Source: Bacillus sp. ISL-45 (GTDB lineage: Bacteria > Bacillota > Bacilli > Bacillales > Cytobacillaceae). Taken from it: 64,000 bases of DNA. The DNA is taken from assembly GCF_018613195.1 (NCBI RefSeq), contig NZ_JAGGQQ010000001.1, positions 108,911 through 172,910 on the forward strand. The letters run 5' to 3'. The notes beneath the pieces are model-generated. The model had not been told where the DNA came from. It did not search any database and worked only from the letters and a program-made list of their open reading frames with translations. Shown piece by piece: positions 8,040 through 16,230 of this stretch. The number at the start of each line of letters is the position of its first letter. The first letter of the stretch is position 1. Both the position numbers and the translations under genes were made by a program.

Positions 8040-8519
8040 GGCATAACCCCCACCGTTTTTTTGCCTCTGTTTCCTGTAAAAATCTTAATAGTGCCATTAT
8101 TAAGCTTATTTGTTGATGGCTCGGGCTATAACGGATTTATTTATTTGTTTAAATCGGACTAGTCTTTGTCATATAAAAGAAAGCGGCAAAAATGTTAAGA
8201 CTCGGGCGCGAGGAATCCATATGGCAATGCGAGAAAGATGACCTAGTGGATATCGTTCTCATGAGTGTAAATCCTGACGCACATTCGCGGGTCCAAATTT
8301 ATCCCCTTTTTCGGACACCAGTACTTGTATGCACTAAGAAAGGGTTCTATTTACGATGGATAAGGTACCTATATAAGTCCCTATGAATATAATCTTTTGT
8401 AATTTAGGCAAATGTAAATGCATGGGTTTTTAAGATTCACTCTGCAGTGTCCATATAAAAATTCCAATCACTCAGATACCTGGAATTTAATCTAATAAAC
8501 TGCTAGGGGGAGAGAACAT
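8040..8519. other. Intergenic region without a supported gene
   Basis: This 480-bp stretch between the divergent cwlJ and comB genes carries their promoters. No gene is supported. An inverted repeat ATTCCA...TGGAAT (8461-8486) lies just before comB, and CATATAA followed by AGATACCT is a weak match to a sporulation SigE promoter. An AGGGGGAGAG ribosome site precedes comB. Confidence 0.5.
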
Positions 8520-9296
8520 ATGAGAGTAAATATCTACCAAGGCCATCAGCATAATCTGCCGTTTTCTGATGCAAATATTGTTATCGATGTCATCAGGGCC
8601 TTCACTGTTGCACACCATGCCTTTCTTGGAGGGGCAAAGGAAATCCTCCTCGTTAATTCGGTTTCGGAAGCTGTGGCTTTAAAGGAAAAATACCCAAATT
8701 ATTTTTTAGCCGGAGAAATCAAGGGACTGCCCATTGCTGGTTTCGACCTCGATAATTCTCCGAGACGAATCAGCGGTGAGGATGTCAGGGGAAGAACAAT
8801 AGTCCAGAAGACGACAAATGGAGTAAGAGCACTTCTGAATGCTTTGAACGCAGAGAAAGTCTATGCGACAGGTTTTTCAAATGCAAGGAAAACAGCGGGG
8901 CATATTCTGAAAACTTGCAGGCAGGATGCCTTAATTAATATTATCGCCTCCCATCCTGACGGGGATGATGACCTCGCCTGCGCTGAATACATCAAGTCGA
9001 TCATCGAGGATGATGCAACCCTCGCAGCAGAGGATGTTGTACAAAGGATAGTAAGCTGTGAGGCAGCCCGGAAATTTTTTGATCACGGACAGCCGGACTT
9101 TGACGCACGGGATCTCGATTATTGTACAAAAGAGCTTGATGAAGCCTTTGTAATGGTGGTGGATGATAAAAAGGGATTACCCAGAATTGTGAGGTTATAT
9201 GATGATGAAACATTTTGGTTTAAAGCTCCCGGCGCGGCAGGAAAAGCCAAGGACCAGGGGATTGACAATCTTAATAGACAACGGTCTTCCTTGTAA
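8520..9296 (+). CDS. 2-phosphosulfolactate phosphatase (ComB/YitC-like)
   Basis: A 258-residue ComB-family Mg-dependent phosphatase that makes sulfolactate from phosphosulfolactate. Recognisable are IVIDVIRAFTVAHHAFLGGA (residues 21-40), the GEIKGLPIAGFDLDNSP segment and TTNGVRALLNA. The family is normally about 230 residues. Here the frame runs about 30 codons further and overlaps the start of the next gene by 98 nt, so the carboxyl tail (from about residue 230) looks like read-through of the comA sequence in another frame. Sulfolactate is a known major solute of Bacillus spores. Confidence 0.85.
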   Translation: MRVNIYQGHQHNLPFSDANIVIDVIRAFTVAHHAFLGGAKEILLVNSVSEAVALKEKYPNYFLAGEIKGLPIAGFDLDNSPRRISGEDVRGRTIVQKTTNGVRALLNALNAEKVYATGFSNARKTAGHILKTCRQDALINIIASHPDGDDDLACAEYIKSIIEDDATLAAEDVVQRIVSCEAARKFFDHGQPDFDARDLDYCTKELDEAFVMVVDDKKGLPRIVRLYDDETFWFKAPGAAGKAKDQGIDNLNRQRSSL

Positions 9297-9981
9297 TTAT
9301 TTTAAAGACACGATTAAAGGGGCAGGCCATTATATTGACTTTGTAAAATTCGGCTGGGGCACCTCAATCGTTTCTTTGAACCTTGAAGAGAAAATGACGT
9401 GCTTAAAGGAAAACGATGTTGACTATTTTTTCGGCGGCACCTTATTTGAGAAATTCCTGAGCCAGAACAAACTGGATGACTTTTACCGCTACTGTAAGAT
9501 GTATGATTGTCGTTATATTGAGATTTCTAATGGGACGCTGCCGATCACCAATAGGGAAAAAGCTGGATATATTTCCGATTTCGCCGGAGAATTCAACATC
9601 TTCAGTGAAGTCGGGAGCAAAGACAGTATGATTTCAGGGAATTCCAGCTCACAGGAATGGATTGAATATATTCACGAAGACTTTGAAGCAGGGGCAGAGA
9701 AAGTGATCACGGAGGCGCGGGAAGGCGGAACGAGCGGCATATGCACCGGCAGCGGAGACATACGGTTCGATATCATCAAAGAGATCATTTCATCGGGACT
9801 GAACCTGGATCACCTTATTTTTGAAGCACCGAACAAGAAAATGCAAACATGCTTCCTCAGCTCGGCCGGTCCACAGGTCAATCTTGCAAATATCCCATTC
9901 GCGGATGCCATAGCTCTGGAAACACTGAGGCTGGGCTTGCGCTCAGACACTTTTCATAATTATCAGGAGGAACGGGTATGA
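9199..9981 (+). CDS. Phosphosulfolactate synthase (ComA/YitD-like)
   Basis: A 260-residue ComA-family TIM-barrel enzyme that adds sulfite to phosphoenolpyruvate to give phosphosulfolactate. Family motifs are ILIDNGLP, YIDFVKFGWGTS (residues about 47-58), the CRYIEISNGTLP strand, the EVGSKD motif near 139 and the terminal ANIPFADAIALETLRLGLRSDTF. Three successive ATG codons (9199, 9202, 9205) are possible starts. The gene overlaps comB by 98 nt and the next gene by 4 nt, so the three form one transcription unit for sulfolactate production, probably during sporulation. Confidence 0.9.
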   Translation: MMMKHFGLKLPARQEKPRTRGLTILIDNGLPCNYFKDTIKGAGHYIDFVKFGWGTSIVSLNLEEKMTCLKENDVDYFFGGTLFEKFLSQNKLDDFYRYCKMYDCRYIEISNGTLPITNREKAGYISDFAGEFNIFSEVGSKDSMISGNSSSQEWIEYIHEDFEAGAEKVITEAREGGTSGICTGSGDIRFDIIKEIISSGLNLDHLIFEAPNKKMQTCFLSSAGPQVNLANIPFADAIALETLRLGLRSDTFHNYQEERV

Positions 9982-10376
9982 GAGATACGGACAAAGTGTT
10001 TCATCTTGCTATCCCGTGCAAGGAGCTTGATGAAACAGTGGATTTTTACGAACGGCTTGGCTGTAAATTGGCAAGAAGATATCATGACAGGGTGACATTT
10101 GATTTTTTCGGTGACCAGGTTGTCTGTCATTTGAATCCGGAAAAAATAGACCCTGAGCCCCGAATGTATCCCCGCCATTTTGGCATTACCTTTATTAAAA
10201 AGCAGGAATTCGACCTTGCCCATGAATATGCAGTCGAAAATAAACTGACGTTTTTCCAGGAACTGATGGTCCGCTTTCCAGGAAAGAAAGAAGAGCATGT
10301 AACCTTCTTCCTGATAGACCCGGCTAATAATTTATTGGAATTCAAATATTACCATGATCCAGCGATGGTTTATTAA
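9978..10376 (+). CDS. VOC-family (glyoxalase-like) protein
   Basis: A 132-residue vicinal-oxygen-chelate protein with one to two beta-alpha-beta-beta-beta units. HLAIPCKELDETVDFYERLGCK (residues 9-30) is the first metal-ligand strand and FFLIDPANNLLEFKYYHD is the closing Glu strand. The ATG overlaps the comA stop by 4 nt and has an AGGAGGA site inside comA, so it is translationally coupled to the sulfolactate genes. The reaction is unknown. Its position raises the possibility of a role on a sulfolactate-pathway intermediate, but nothing in the sequence proves it. Confidence 0.85.
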   Translation: MRDTDKVFHLAIPCKELDETVDFYERLGCKLARRYHDRVTFDFFGDQVVCHLNPEKIDPEPRMYPRHFGITFIKKQEFDLAHEYAVENKLTFFQELMVRFPGKKEEHVTFFLIDPANNLLEFKYYHDPAMVY

Positions 10377-10383
10377 CAGATTC

Positions 10384-10409
10384 GGAGCCCTTTTCCGGGG
10401 CTCTTTTAT
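10384..10409 (+). terminator. Terminator of the comBA-VOC unit
   Basis: GAGCCC pairs with GGGGCTC around TTTTCC, followed by TTTTATTTGG. Confidence 0.75.
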
Positions 10410-10513
10410 TTGGTTGTTTTTTCTAAGAGCAGGGTTGATGTTTCTATATATACATAGCGGGTAAATCTATAGTACCTTTTCCAAGGTAAACTAAAGAAAA
10501 GTGAGGGATTATT

Positions 10514-10789
10514 ATGGCACGGGACAACAAAAACAACAATGATAATATGGAACAAGAAGAATATTTTAAAGACCGCGCAGGTACAGATGAAGCAAGATTC
10601 CATGCAGTTCCTCATGATGAAGAAGGATGGGCCGTCAAGAAAGAAGGCGAGGACGATCCACAATTTACGGCCGATTCAAAATCTGAGGCTGCAGATGAAG
10701 CAAAACGCCTGGCAGAAGAAGCGGGAACCATGGCTTACATCCATGATGAGGATGGGAAGATTGAGGAACAATTCAACTACAGCAACTAA
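10514..10789 (+). CDS. DUF2188 domain protein
   Basis: A 91-residue, very hydrophilic protein. The carboxyl half (RFHAVPHDEEGWAVKKEGEDDP, then TADSKSEAADEAKRLAEEAG and IHDEDGKIEEQFNY) matches the DUF2188 pattern: a W-V-K strand, an A-rich helix, then a G-x-I-Q/E strand. Function is unknown. A GAGGG site precedes the ATG. It is monocistronic with a hairpin downstream. Confidence 0.85.
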   Translation: MARDNKNNNDNMEQEEYFKDRAGTDEARFHAVPHDEEGWAVKKEGEDDPQFTADSKSEAADEAKRLAEEAGTMAYIHDEDGKIEEQFNYSN

Positions 10790-10801
10790 ACCAACATGAA
10801 G

Positions 10802-10835
10802 AAGCCTTGCAGCAAAAAGCGGCAAGGTTTCTTAC
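10802..10835. terminator. Hairpin between convergent DUF2188 and FAD-protein genes
   Basis: AAGCCTTGC pairs with GCAAGGTTT around AGCAAAAAGCG. The T-tail is weak on both strands. Confidence 0.55.
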
Positions 10836-10841
10836 TATCTA

Positions 10842-11405
10842 TTAAGCTTTCAATACATCATGATCTACATAACGCTCGCCGTTCAGCTCACTGATGACGT
10901 TGATGGCGACCTTTGCGCCGTCTCCAGCTGTGATGATAGTGTGCATGCTGACACCTGCGCATGTACCTGCAGCCCAAACGCCTTCAACATTAGTTTTTCC
11001 GGCAGCATCTACGTCAAAGATCGTCTTGATTCTTGGCTCTGTGCCATCCTTTGTTGCAAGACCTGATGCTTCAGCCACATCCGTCATCATCCCTGATGCG
11101 ATGATCACATGCTTGACTTCATACTCGCCGTTTTCAGTTACGACTTTAACGCCGCTGTCTGTTTTGCTGACAGAAGTCACTGTCGTTTCGACGAACTCAG
11201 CACCAAATTTCTTCGCTTGCTTGATGCCAGTTTCTACTAAATCAGGACCTGCAATTTCAGGAGCACCATAGTGGTTCTCCATCCAGGCACGCTTCGTTAC
11301 GCTTTTATTATTGTCCAGCACGATTGTTTTTTTGCCAGCCTTTGCCGCGAAAATCGCTGCGCTTCCGCCTGCAGGGCCTGCTCCAATAATTGCTATATCA
11401 TACAT
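10842..11405 (-). CDS. Short FAD-dependent oxidoreductase (thioredoxin-reductase-like, single nucleotide domain)
   Basis: A 187-residue flavoprotein that begins with the Rossmann motif [19 protein letters not shown] and ends with the FAD-binding GVWAAGTCAGVSMHTIITAGDGAKVAINV. It matches thioredoxin reductase at both ends but lacks the inserted NADPH domain and the CxxC of TrxB, so it is about half the size of that family. Similar short proteins are common in Bacillus; what it reduces is unknown. The ATG has an AGGAGG upstream. Confidence 0.85.
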   Translation of the reverse strand: MYDIAIIGAGPAGGSAAIFAAKAGKKTIVLDNNKSVTKRAWMENHYGAPEIAGPDLVETGIKQAKKFGAEFVETTVTSVSKTDSGVKVVTENGEYEVKHVIIASGMMTDVAEASGLATKDGTEPRIKTIFDVDAAGKTNVEGVWAAGTCAGVSMHTIITAGDGAKVAINVISELNGERYVDHDVLKA

Positions 11406-11528
11406 AGGAAAAATCCTCCTTTTCTCTATTTCATTATAATCATAACAGATTTCTTTCTGTAAGCGAAAGTTTTAGAACTAGGAGTTTTGGCATAAAAACA
11501 CAGCAGAAGATCAAAAAGCTTTTTCATA

Positions 11529-11561
11529 ACAAGGCAAAAAAACAGCCAAACACCTGGCTGA
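11529..11561 (-). terminator. Terminator downstream of the DUF2935 remnant
   Basis: On the minus strand CAGCCA and TGGCTG form a stem around GGTGTT, followed by TTTTTTTGCC. Confidence 0.8.
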
Positions 11562-11577
11562 TTCTTTGATTGCTTTT

Positions 11578-11863
11578 CTAAGTTGTCTGCTGGTACAAAA
11601 GCGCCTGGGCAATCCCGACAAAGTATTCTGATTCCCGGATCATGTGGTCCAGTACCACTTTGGCGGTTGGGTTACTTCTCACTGCTTCACTTGGCGGGTC
11701 TCCCCTAATACCTTTTCCCATTCTTTCAGTGCGCTCACATATTCCTGTTCCAAATCAGGGTCAACTCCCTGATCACTACAGTATGCTCATCCTCCTGATG
11801 CTTCCAAAACTCAGCTTCATTCAATATCCGCAAGGGCATCTGCTCGCCGTAATAAAACTGCAT
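11578..11863 (-). pseudogene. Degraded DUF2935-family gene
   Basis: Three fragments in shifting frames read as one protein. MQFYYGEQMPLRILNEAEFW and HTVVIREL come first, from the ATG at 11861-11863 with a GGAGGG site. VDPDLEQEYVSALKEWEKVLGETR follows in a second frame, then NPTAKVVLDHMIRESEYFVG and IAQALLYQQ in a third, ending at TAG 11578. The pieces fit the four-helix DUF2935 type (EAEFWKHQ and HMIRESEYF histidine/glutamate helices). At least two frameshifts and a central deletion make it non-functional. A terminator is still present downstream. Confidence 0.65.
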
Positions 11864-11997
11864 GATCCCACCCTCCTCAAAACGGTAATCGTATGAAATG
11901 TATGTTTTTCTAACCATATATACGCCAGTTGAGAATATGTTAAAGTAAGAGTGTAATATGGAAAAATTGAACTATTACACGATTGGAGGAGGGCTTT

Positions 11998-12729
11998 ATG
12001 AGGGAACTTTTTGAGCCAGGTACAGAAACTGTCTTTCAGCTATTTTCCAGTGTTCACCTGTATACACTTGCGGCTTTCCTGCTTATGGTCATCCTGCTCT
12101 TCTTGTTTCGTAAAACGCTGAGGGATCCTCGTGTCAACAGTACTGCACGGGTTGGATTATTTCTTGTGCTGATCATTTCTGAAATCAGCCTGCAGGCATG
12201 GCTTTGGTGGAGCGGCCATTGGAGTTACCAATACTCGCTGCCCCTTCATCTGAGCAGTATTTCTCTCATCCTCTCCGCCCTTTTACTTTTAACAAGAAGA
12301 TATGCACTATTTGAATTCACCTATTTTGTCGGTGTCGGCAGCGCGCTGCAGGCAATGATCACGCCGGACATCAGCCTGTACACCTTCCCACACTACCGCT
12401 ATGTCCATTTCTTCATTTCACATGGCGGAACGGTAATCGCCAATCTGTTCATGGTGTTTGTCGCAGGATACAGGCCGACCGGGAAGTCCATATGGAAAGC
12501 GTTTCTCTGGCTGAACGTCTATACTCTGATCGTATTCATCGTCAATTTCCTGATCGAAGGAAACTATATGTACATTTCTGAAAAACCCATCAATCCGTCG
12601 CTCATTGACTATCTCGGACCATGGCCTTGGTATATTCTTTCGCTGGAAGCCATTGCGCTTGTTACTTTTTTCATTTTGTATTTGCCGTTCTGGCTAGCTG
12701 GTCTTCTCAAAAAAACTGAACACCAATAA
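11998..12729 (+). CDS. YwaF/TIGR02206-family integral membrane protein
   Basis: A 243-residue protein with about six to seven membrane segments. It carries the family signatures SLPLHLSSISLILSALLL, FPHYRYVHFFISHG and FLIEGNYMYISEKP, matching TIGR02206 (B. subtilis YwaF). The ATG at 11998 is 7 nt after GGAGGAGGG; an upstream in-frame TTG at 11983 lacks a ribosome site. The function of this family is not known. The gene is monocistronic. Confidence 0.88.
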   Translation: MRELFEPGTETVFQLFSSVHLYTLAAFLLMVILLFLFRKTLRDPRVNSTARVGLFLVLIISEISLQAWLWWSGHWSYQYSLPLHLSSISLILSALLLLTRRYALFEFTYFVGVGSALQAMITPDISLYTFPHYRYVHFFISHGGTVIANLFMVFVAGYRPTGKSIWKAFLWLNVYTLIVFIVNFLIEGNYMYISEKPINPSLIDYLGPWPWYILSLEAIALVTFFILYLPFWLAGLLKKTEHQ

Positions 12730-12732
12730 AAT

Positions 12733-12766
12733 GAAAAGCACAACTTTGAAGTTGTGCTCTTCATTT
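12733..12766 (+). terminator. Terminator of the ywaF-like gene
   Basis: AAGCACAAC pairs with GTTGTGCTT around TTTGA, followed by CTTCATTTT. Confidence 0.8.
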
Positions 12767-12776
12767 TGGGCAGGCT

Positions 12777-13493
12777 TTAAATTGATAGGGTTGCCATCAC
12801 CGGCAGATGGTCTGAAGCGATTGGCTCTGTATCAATAACACGGGCATCATTTATTTTTAACTCTTCAGTTACAAAAATATAATCAAGCCTCAATCTTGGT
12901 TTTGTTGAAGGATAAGTAAGCCCAGGTTCTCCTCCGGCTTCTTTCCAAACATCCCGGTAATTCGCTGTTACTCTTCCCCACTTTCTGCTGTGTGGTTTCA
13001 TGTTCCAGTCGCCTAAAATTATCGCCGGGCTTTTTGCTTTTTCAAAAATAAACTGACTTTGTTTTTTATGAAGGCCGGGATTTAAGCTTAAGTGGGTTAC
13101 GTAGGTGCCAAGCAGTTTCTTGTTAACTTCAATAGTTGTTTCAAGTACTGACCTGCCCTCGATGAGTCCAGGAATAAAGTTAAGCAAATAATTTTTGCTC
13201 GAAAGGATCGGAAAGCGGGAAAGAAGTCCATTCCCGTATTGTCTGATGCCATCTGCCTTTTTTGATGTTAAAGATATAGATGGACTAAAAGCGTAATGCA
13301 GTTTCAATTCATCTCCAAGGAATTGTACTTGATCGATAAAATCACTCCGGCTTGAGTAATTTTTATCAACTTCATTCAGTCCGATTATATCTGCGCCACT
13401 TTTCGAAATAACGTCAGCAATTCTGTTTAAATCCACCTTTTTATCCATCCCTTTTCCATGATGGATATTGTATGTCATTACTTTAATTTTCAC
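12777..13493 (-). CDS. Endonuclease/exonuclease/phosphatase-family hydrolase
   Basis: A 238-residue EEP-fold protein. MTYNIHHGKG, ADIIGLNEVD (the metal-binding Glu), ILGDWNMKP (the DxN motif) and IASDHLPVMATL (the terminal SDH) are all intact, so it should be an active Mg-dependent phosphodiesterase. The GTG start (13491-13493) overlaps the stop of the upstream gene by 4 nt and has a GGAGG site. It is co-translated with the alkaline-phosphatase-fold protein. Whether the substrate is nucleic acid, phospholipid or inositol phosphate cannot be told. Confidence 0.87.
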   Translation of the reverse strand: MKIKVMTYNIHHGKGMDKKVDLNRIADVISKSGADIIGLNEVDKNYSSRSDFIDQVQFLGDELKLHYAFSPSISLTSKKADGIRQYGNGLLSRFPILSSKNYLLNFIPGLIEGRSVLETTIEVNKKLLGTYVTHLSLNPGLHKKQSQFIFEKAKSPAIILGDWNMKPHSRKWGRVTANYRDVWKEAGGEPGLTYPSTKPRLRLDYIFVTEELKINDARVIDTEPIASDHLPVMATLSI

Positions 13494-15103
13494 TTTGCGC
13501 CTCCGGATTTCTTTAATTCTGGACTTTCCAGAATCCTCATTACCCACTCTTTAAAATCCATTATTCGTTCGTGTTGAGGCTCTTGTTCTGTACCTGCCAC
13601 AATCACCGGGAAAAATGTATCCTGCTTATGGAGCGACCCGTGGGCGGCACCGCCAACATGTGTTGGAGACTCTTCGCCAACAAATTCATAACCAGGCTTA
13701 GCGTTAACAACCATATAAATGCCTGAATGAGAGTAAAAGGAGCTGTATAACCTTGCCAGACCATCTGGATAATCGTTGTATTCTATTTGGTTTTTCCCAT
13801 TTGCCTCAAGATCCAAAATGTCAAAGTTGCCTTCAATACACCAAGTCTTCCCGTATTGGTCAGCAAAGTCTCCGTTTGGTTTAAATAAGAGATACCCACT
13901 GTGATCTCCCGATATAACTTTTACACTCTCCCCTTGTTTCCAGGCAATCTGGTCAATCCGTCTGTCTTTACTGAGAATACTCGATAAATCATCTATTTTA
14001 ATGTTCTGGTCCAGAAGATAAATGAAGGTCATTCGCTCATTTAATCCCAGGACGATCTGGTCTTTTTCTTTAACCGGCCCGTCGATCTTATGGATACGGT
14101 ATTCTTTAAGCAGCACCCTTAAATCGATTAATGCTTGCTCCTTATCGTTCTTTAAATCGGTTTGCCCGCTGTCTCCCATGATGATCCAGGCCGTATCATT
14201 TAACGCCTCTTCCCATGCAGGATAGGTATTCAGGATCTCTTGCAGCTGCTTGTCCGCATCTTCGATTCCTTTCGTGACGGAGACGCCTTTCTTATGGACC
14301 TGTTTATCGTTATCCGAAAAATAAACCAGCGAATAGGATGGAAGCCGATTATGCTTGATCAAATACTTCAGTTCCTGTGCGGCAAATTGATCATTAAAGC
14401 CAAACCCTTGCCACAAATGTGTATGTGGATTTTTCGGGTCCAGCTTTGATAATAGACCATAGGAAAAATATTCAGGCCCTTTAATAGATGCGTCTTCTTC
14501 AACAAGACCAGGCCAGCTTAACCCTCTTGGCACAGATAAAGGCTTGCTGTGCCCTCCGCGGTATACAAGAGTATTTATGGAAGCTGACTGCCCTTTCAGT
14601 TCCTCATGGATTGTTTTAACGGCAGGGCTCAAATGGCGGTGGTTCAGCTGGAAAAGACTATTCTCTAAAACTTGTTTCACTCCAAGTTTCCTGATTTCCT
14701 TTTGGGCACTTCCATAACTGATGAAACGCTTCTCGTTTGAATCATACCAGACGAGAGCCGGAACTTTATGCTGATCTGCATAGGTTCCTGTCAATAAGGT
14801 GCTATCTATAACAACAGACATCGTTGGAAAGGCACTTACCATTTCGGGATAATATTTGCCATGATTGATTAAAAACCGTAAGGCAGACACCTTATCTTCC
14901 TCAAGACTCGACTGCAGAGGCTGGTCCATCAAGGAATCGACTACAATCATCACTACCCGTTTTGAAGGAGGGGGATTCTGCTGTTGCTGCTGAAGCTGGC
15001 TGGGAGGGTTATTAGGAGATTTTATTAACATAATATAGGCTATAACTGTAATGATGATCAATAAGAGTAAAGGAATTAAAAACTTCATCAATGATTTATT
15101 CAC
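13490..15103 (-). CDS. Secreted/membrane-anchored alkaline-phosphatase-superfamily phosphodiesterase
   Basis: A 537-residue protein with an amino-terminal membrane anchor (residues about 8-28) and a Gln/Pro linker. The phosphodiesterase fold starts at RVVMIVVDSLMDQPL (metal Asp), with FPTMSVVIDSTLLTG (nucleophile Thr/Ser region), TAWIIMGDSGQTD (metal Asp-Ser-Gly), VISGDHSGYLLF and GGAAHGSLHKQDTFFPVIVAG near the end. It resembles type I phosphodiesterase/nucleotide pyrophosphatase enzymes acting outside the membrane. It forms an operon with the EEP-family hydrolase, suggesting joint breakdown or processing of an extracellular phosphodiester. Confidence 0.85.
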   Translation of the reverse strand: MNKSLMKFLIPLLLLIIITVIAYIMLIKSPNNPPSQLQQQQQNPPPSKRVVMIVVDSLMDQPLQSSLEEDKVSALRFLINHGKYYPEMVSAFPTMSVVIDSTLLTGTYADQHKVPALVWYDSNEKRFISYGSAQKEIRKLGVKQVLENSLFQLNHRHLSPAVKTIHEELKGQSASINTLVYRGGHSKPLSVPRGLSWPGLVEEDASIKGPEYFSYGLLSKLDPKNPHTHLWQGFGFNDQFAAQELKYLIKHNRLPSYSLVYFSDNDKQVHKKGVSVTKGIEDADKQLQEILNTYPAWEEALNDTAWIIMGDSGQTDLKNDKEQALIDLRVLLKEYRIHKIDGPVKEKDQIVLGLNERMTFIYLLDQNIKIDDLSSILSKDRRIDQIAWKQGESVKVISGDHSGYLLFKPNGDFADQYGKTWCIEGNFDILDLEANGKNQIEYNDYPDGLARLYSSFYSHSGIYMVVNAKPGYEFVGEESPTHVGGAAHGSLHKQDTFFPVIVAGTEQEPQHERIMDFKEWVMRILESPELKKSGGAK

Positions 15104-15169
15104 CCCTGCTTAATACATTCAATGTAATTTAGAATGCCCATCGAAAGCCACTTTTATTGAAGGGCATTT

Positions 15170-15201
15170 AAAAAGCGTCTCCACTTAATTGGAAACGCAT
15201 T
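15170..15201 (-). terminator. Terminator of the epimerase operon
   Basis: On the minus strand GCGTTTCC pairs with GGAGACGC around AATTAAGT, followed by TTTTTAAA. A second stem (AATGCCC/GGGCATT) lies at 15132-15169. Confidence 0.75.
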
Positions 15202-15210
15202 GACCTTTGT

Positions 15211-16230
15211 TTATTCGTTTTTTTCTTTTAAATGATATTGTTTATACCAGTTAACAAACTTGCTTAACCCCGTCTCCAATGAGGTTTGAGGAGTGAAGCC
15301 GCTCACCTGGTGTAAGTCGTCAATACTTGCGTATGTCTCCTTGACATCTCCTGGCTGCATCGGCAGGAATTCCATTTTTGCTTTTTTGCCGATCAGCTTC
15401 TCCAATATTTGAATAAAGTCCGTTAACTTAACCGGGCGATTGTTGCCTATATTATAAATTTTATAGGGTGCATAGCTTGAGCCCGGTTCAGGATGCTCTG
15501 GATCCCATTCGGGATTCGGGGATGGAGGGCGATGAAGAAGACCAATGATCCCTTCCACTATATCATCAATATAAGTGAAGTCTCTTTTCATATCACCATG
15601 GTTAAATACTTTGATTTTGTTACCCTCTGTAATGTCTTTTGTAAAGCTGTAATATGCCATATCCGGACGTCCCCATGGGCCAAACACGGTAAAGAACCGA
15701 AGTCCGGTGGCTGGAACATTGAATAAGTGGCTATACGTATGTGCCATTAATTCATTCGCTTTTTTGGAGGCCGCATACATACTAACGGGATGGTCAACCG
15801 GGTCTGATGTGGAAAACGGAACCTTTCCATTCGCTCCATAAACAGAACTTGAAGAGGCAAATATTAGATGCTTTATATGATAATCCCTGCAAGCCTCTAA
15901 AATATTCAGGAACCCGCTGATATTAGAGTGGACATATGAATGCGGGTGGCTGATGCTATAGCGTACTCCTGCCTGTGCGGCTAAGTTTATCACTATACCA
16001 ATTTCGTGTTTCTCAAAAACAGCATTGACCGATTCGGAATCTGCTAAATCAATTTTATAAAACCGGAAACCCTGCATTTTTCGCAAAATTTCTAACCGGT
16101 CTTCCTTTAAGCGGACATCATAATAGTCATTTAGATTGTCTGCCCCAATCACCTCATAGCCTTCAGCTAATAACCGACAGGCAAGATGGAAGCCAATAAA
16201 CCCTGCAGCCCCGGTTACTAATATCTTCAT
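15211..16230 (-). CDS. NAD-dependent epimerase, UDP-glucuronate 4-epimerase type
   Basis: A 339-residue extended short-chain dehydrogenase. The amino end ILVTGAAGFIGFHLACRLL binds NAD, GADNLNDYYDVRLKEDRL is the hallmark of UDP-GlcA epimerases, SSSSVYG and YAASKKANE give the Ser-Tyr-Lys triad, and VFGPWGRPDMAYY follows. Its ATG overlaps the upstream kinase-like gene stop by 4 nt. It presumably supplies UDP-galacturonate for a surface glycan made with the glycosyltransferase two genes upstream. Confidence 0.92.
   Translation of the reverse strand: MKILVTGAAGFIGFHLACRLLAEGYEVIGADNLNDYYDVRLKEDRLEILRKMQGFRFYKIDLADSESVNAVFEKHEIGIVINLAAQAGVRYSISHPHSYVHSNISGFLNILEACRDYHIKHLIFASSSSVYGANGKVPFSTSDPVDHPVSMYAASKKANELMAHTYSHLFNVPATGLRFFTVFGPWGRPDMAYYSFTKDITEGNKIKVFNHGDMKRDFTYIDDIVEGIIGLLHRPPSPNPEWDPEHPEPGSSYAPYKIYNIGNNRPVKLTDFIQILEKLIGKKAKMEFLPMQPGDVKETYASIDDLHQVSGFTPQTSLETGLSKFVNWYKQYHLKEKNE

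Noticed and set aside
8192-8386. 64-codon frame upstream of comB
   Set aside because: No ribosome site, no recognisable motif, and composition unlike neighbouring genes.
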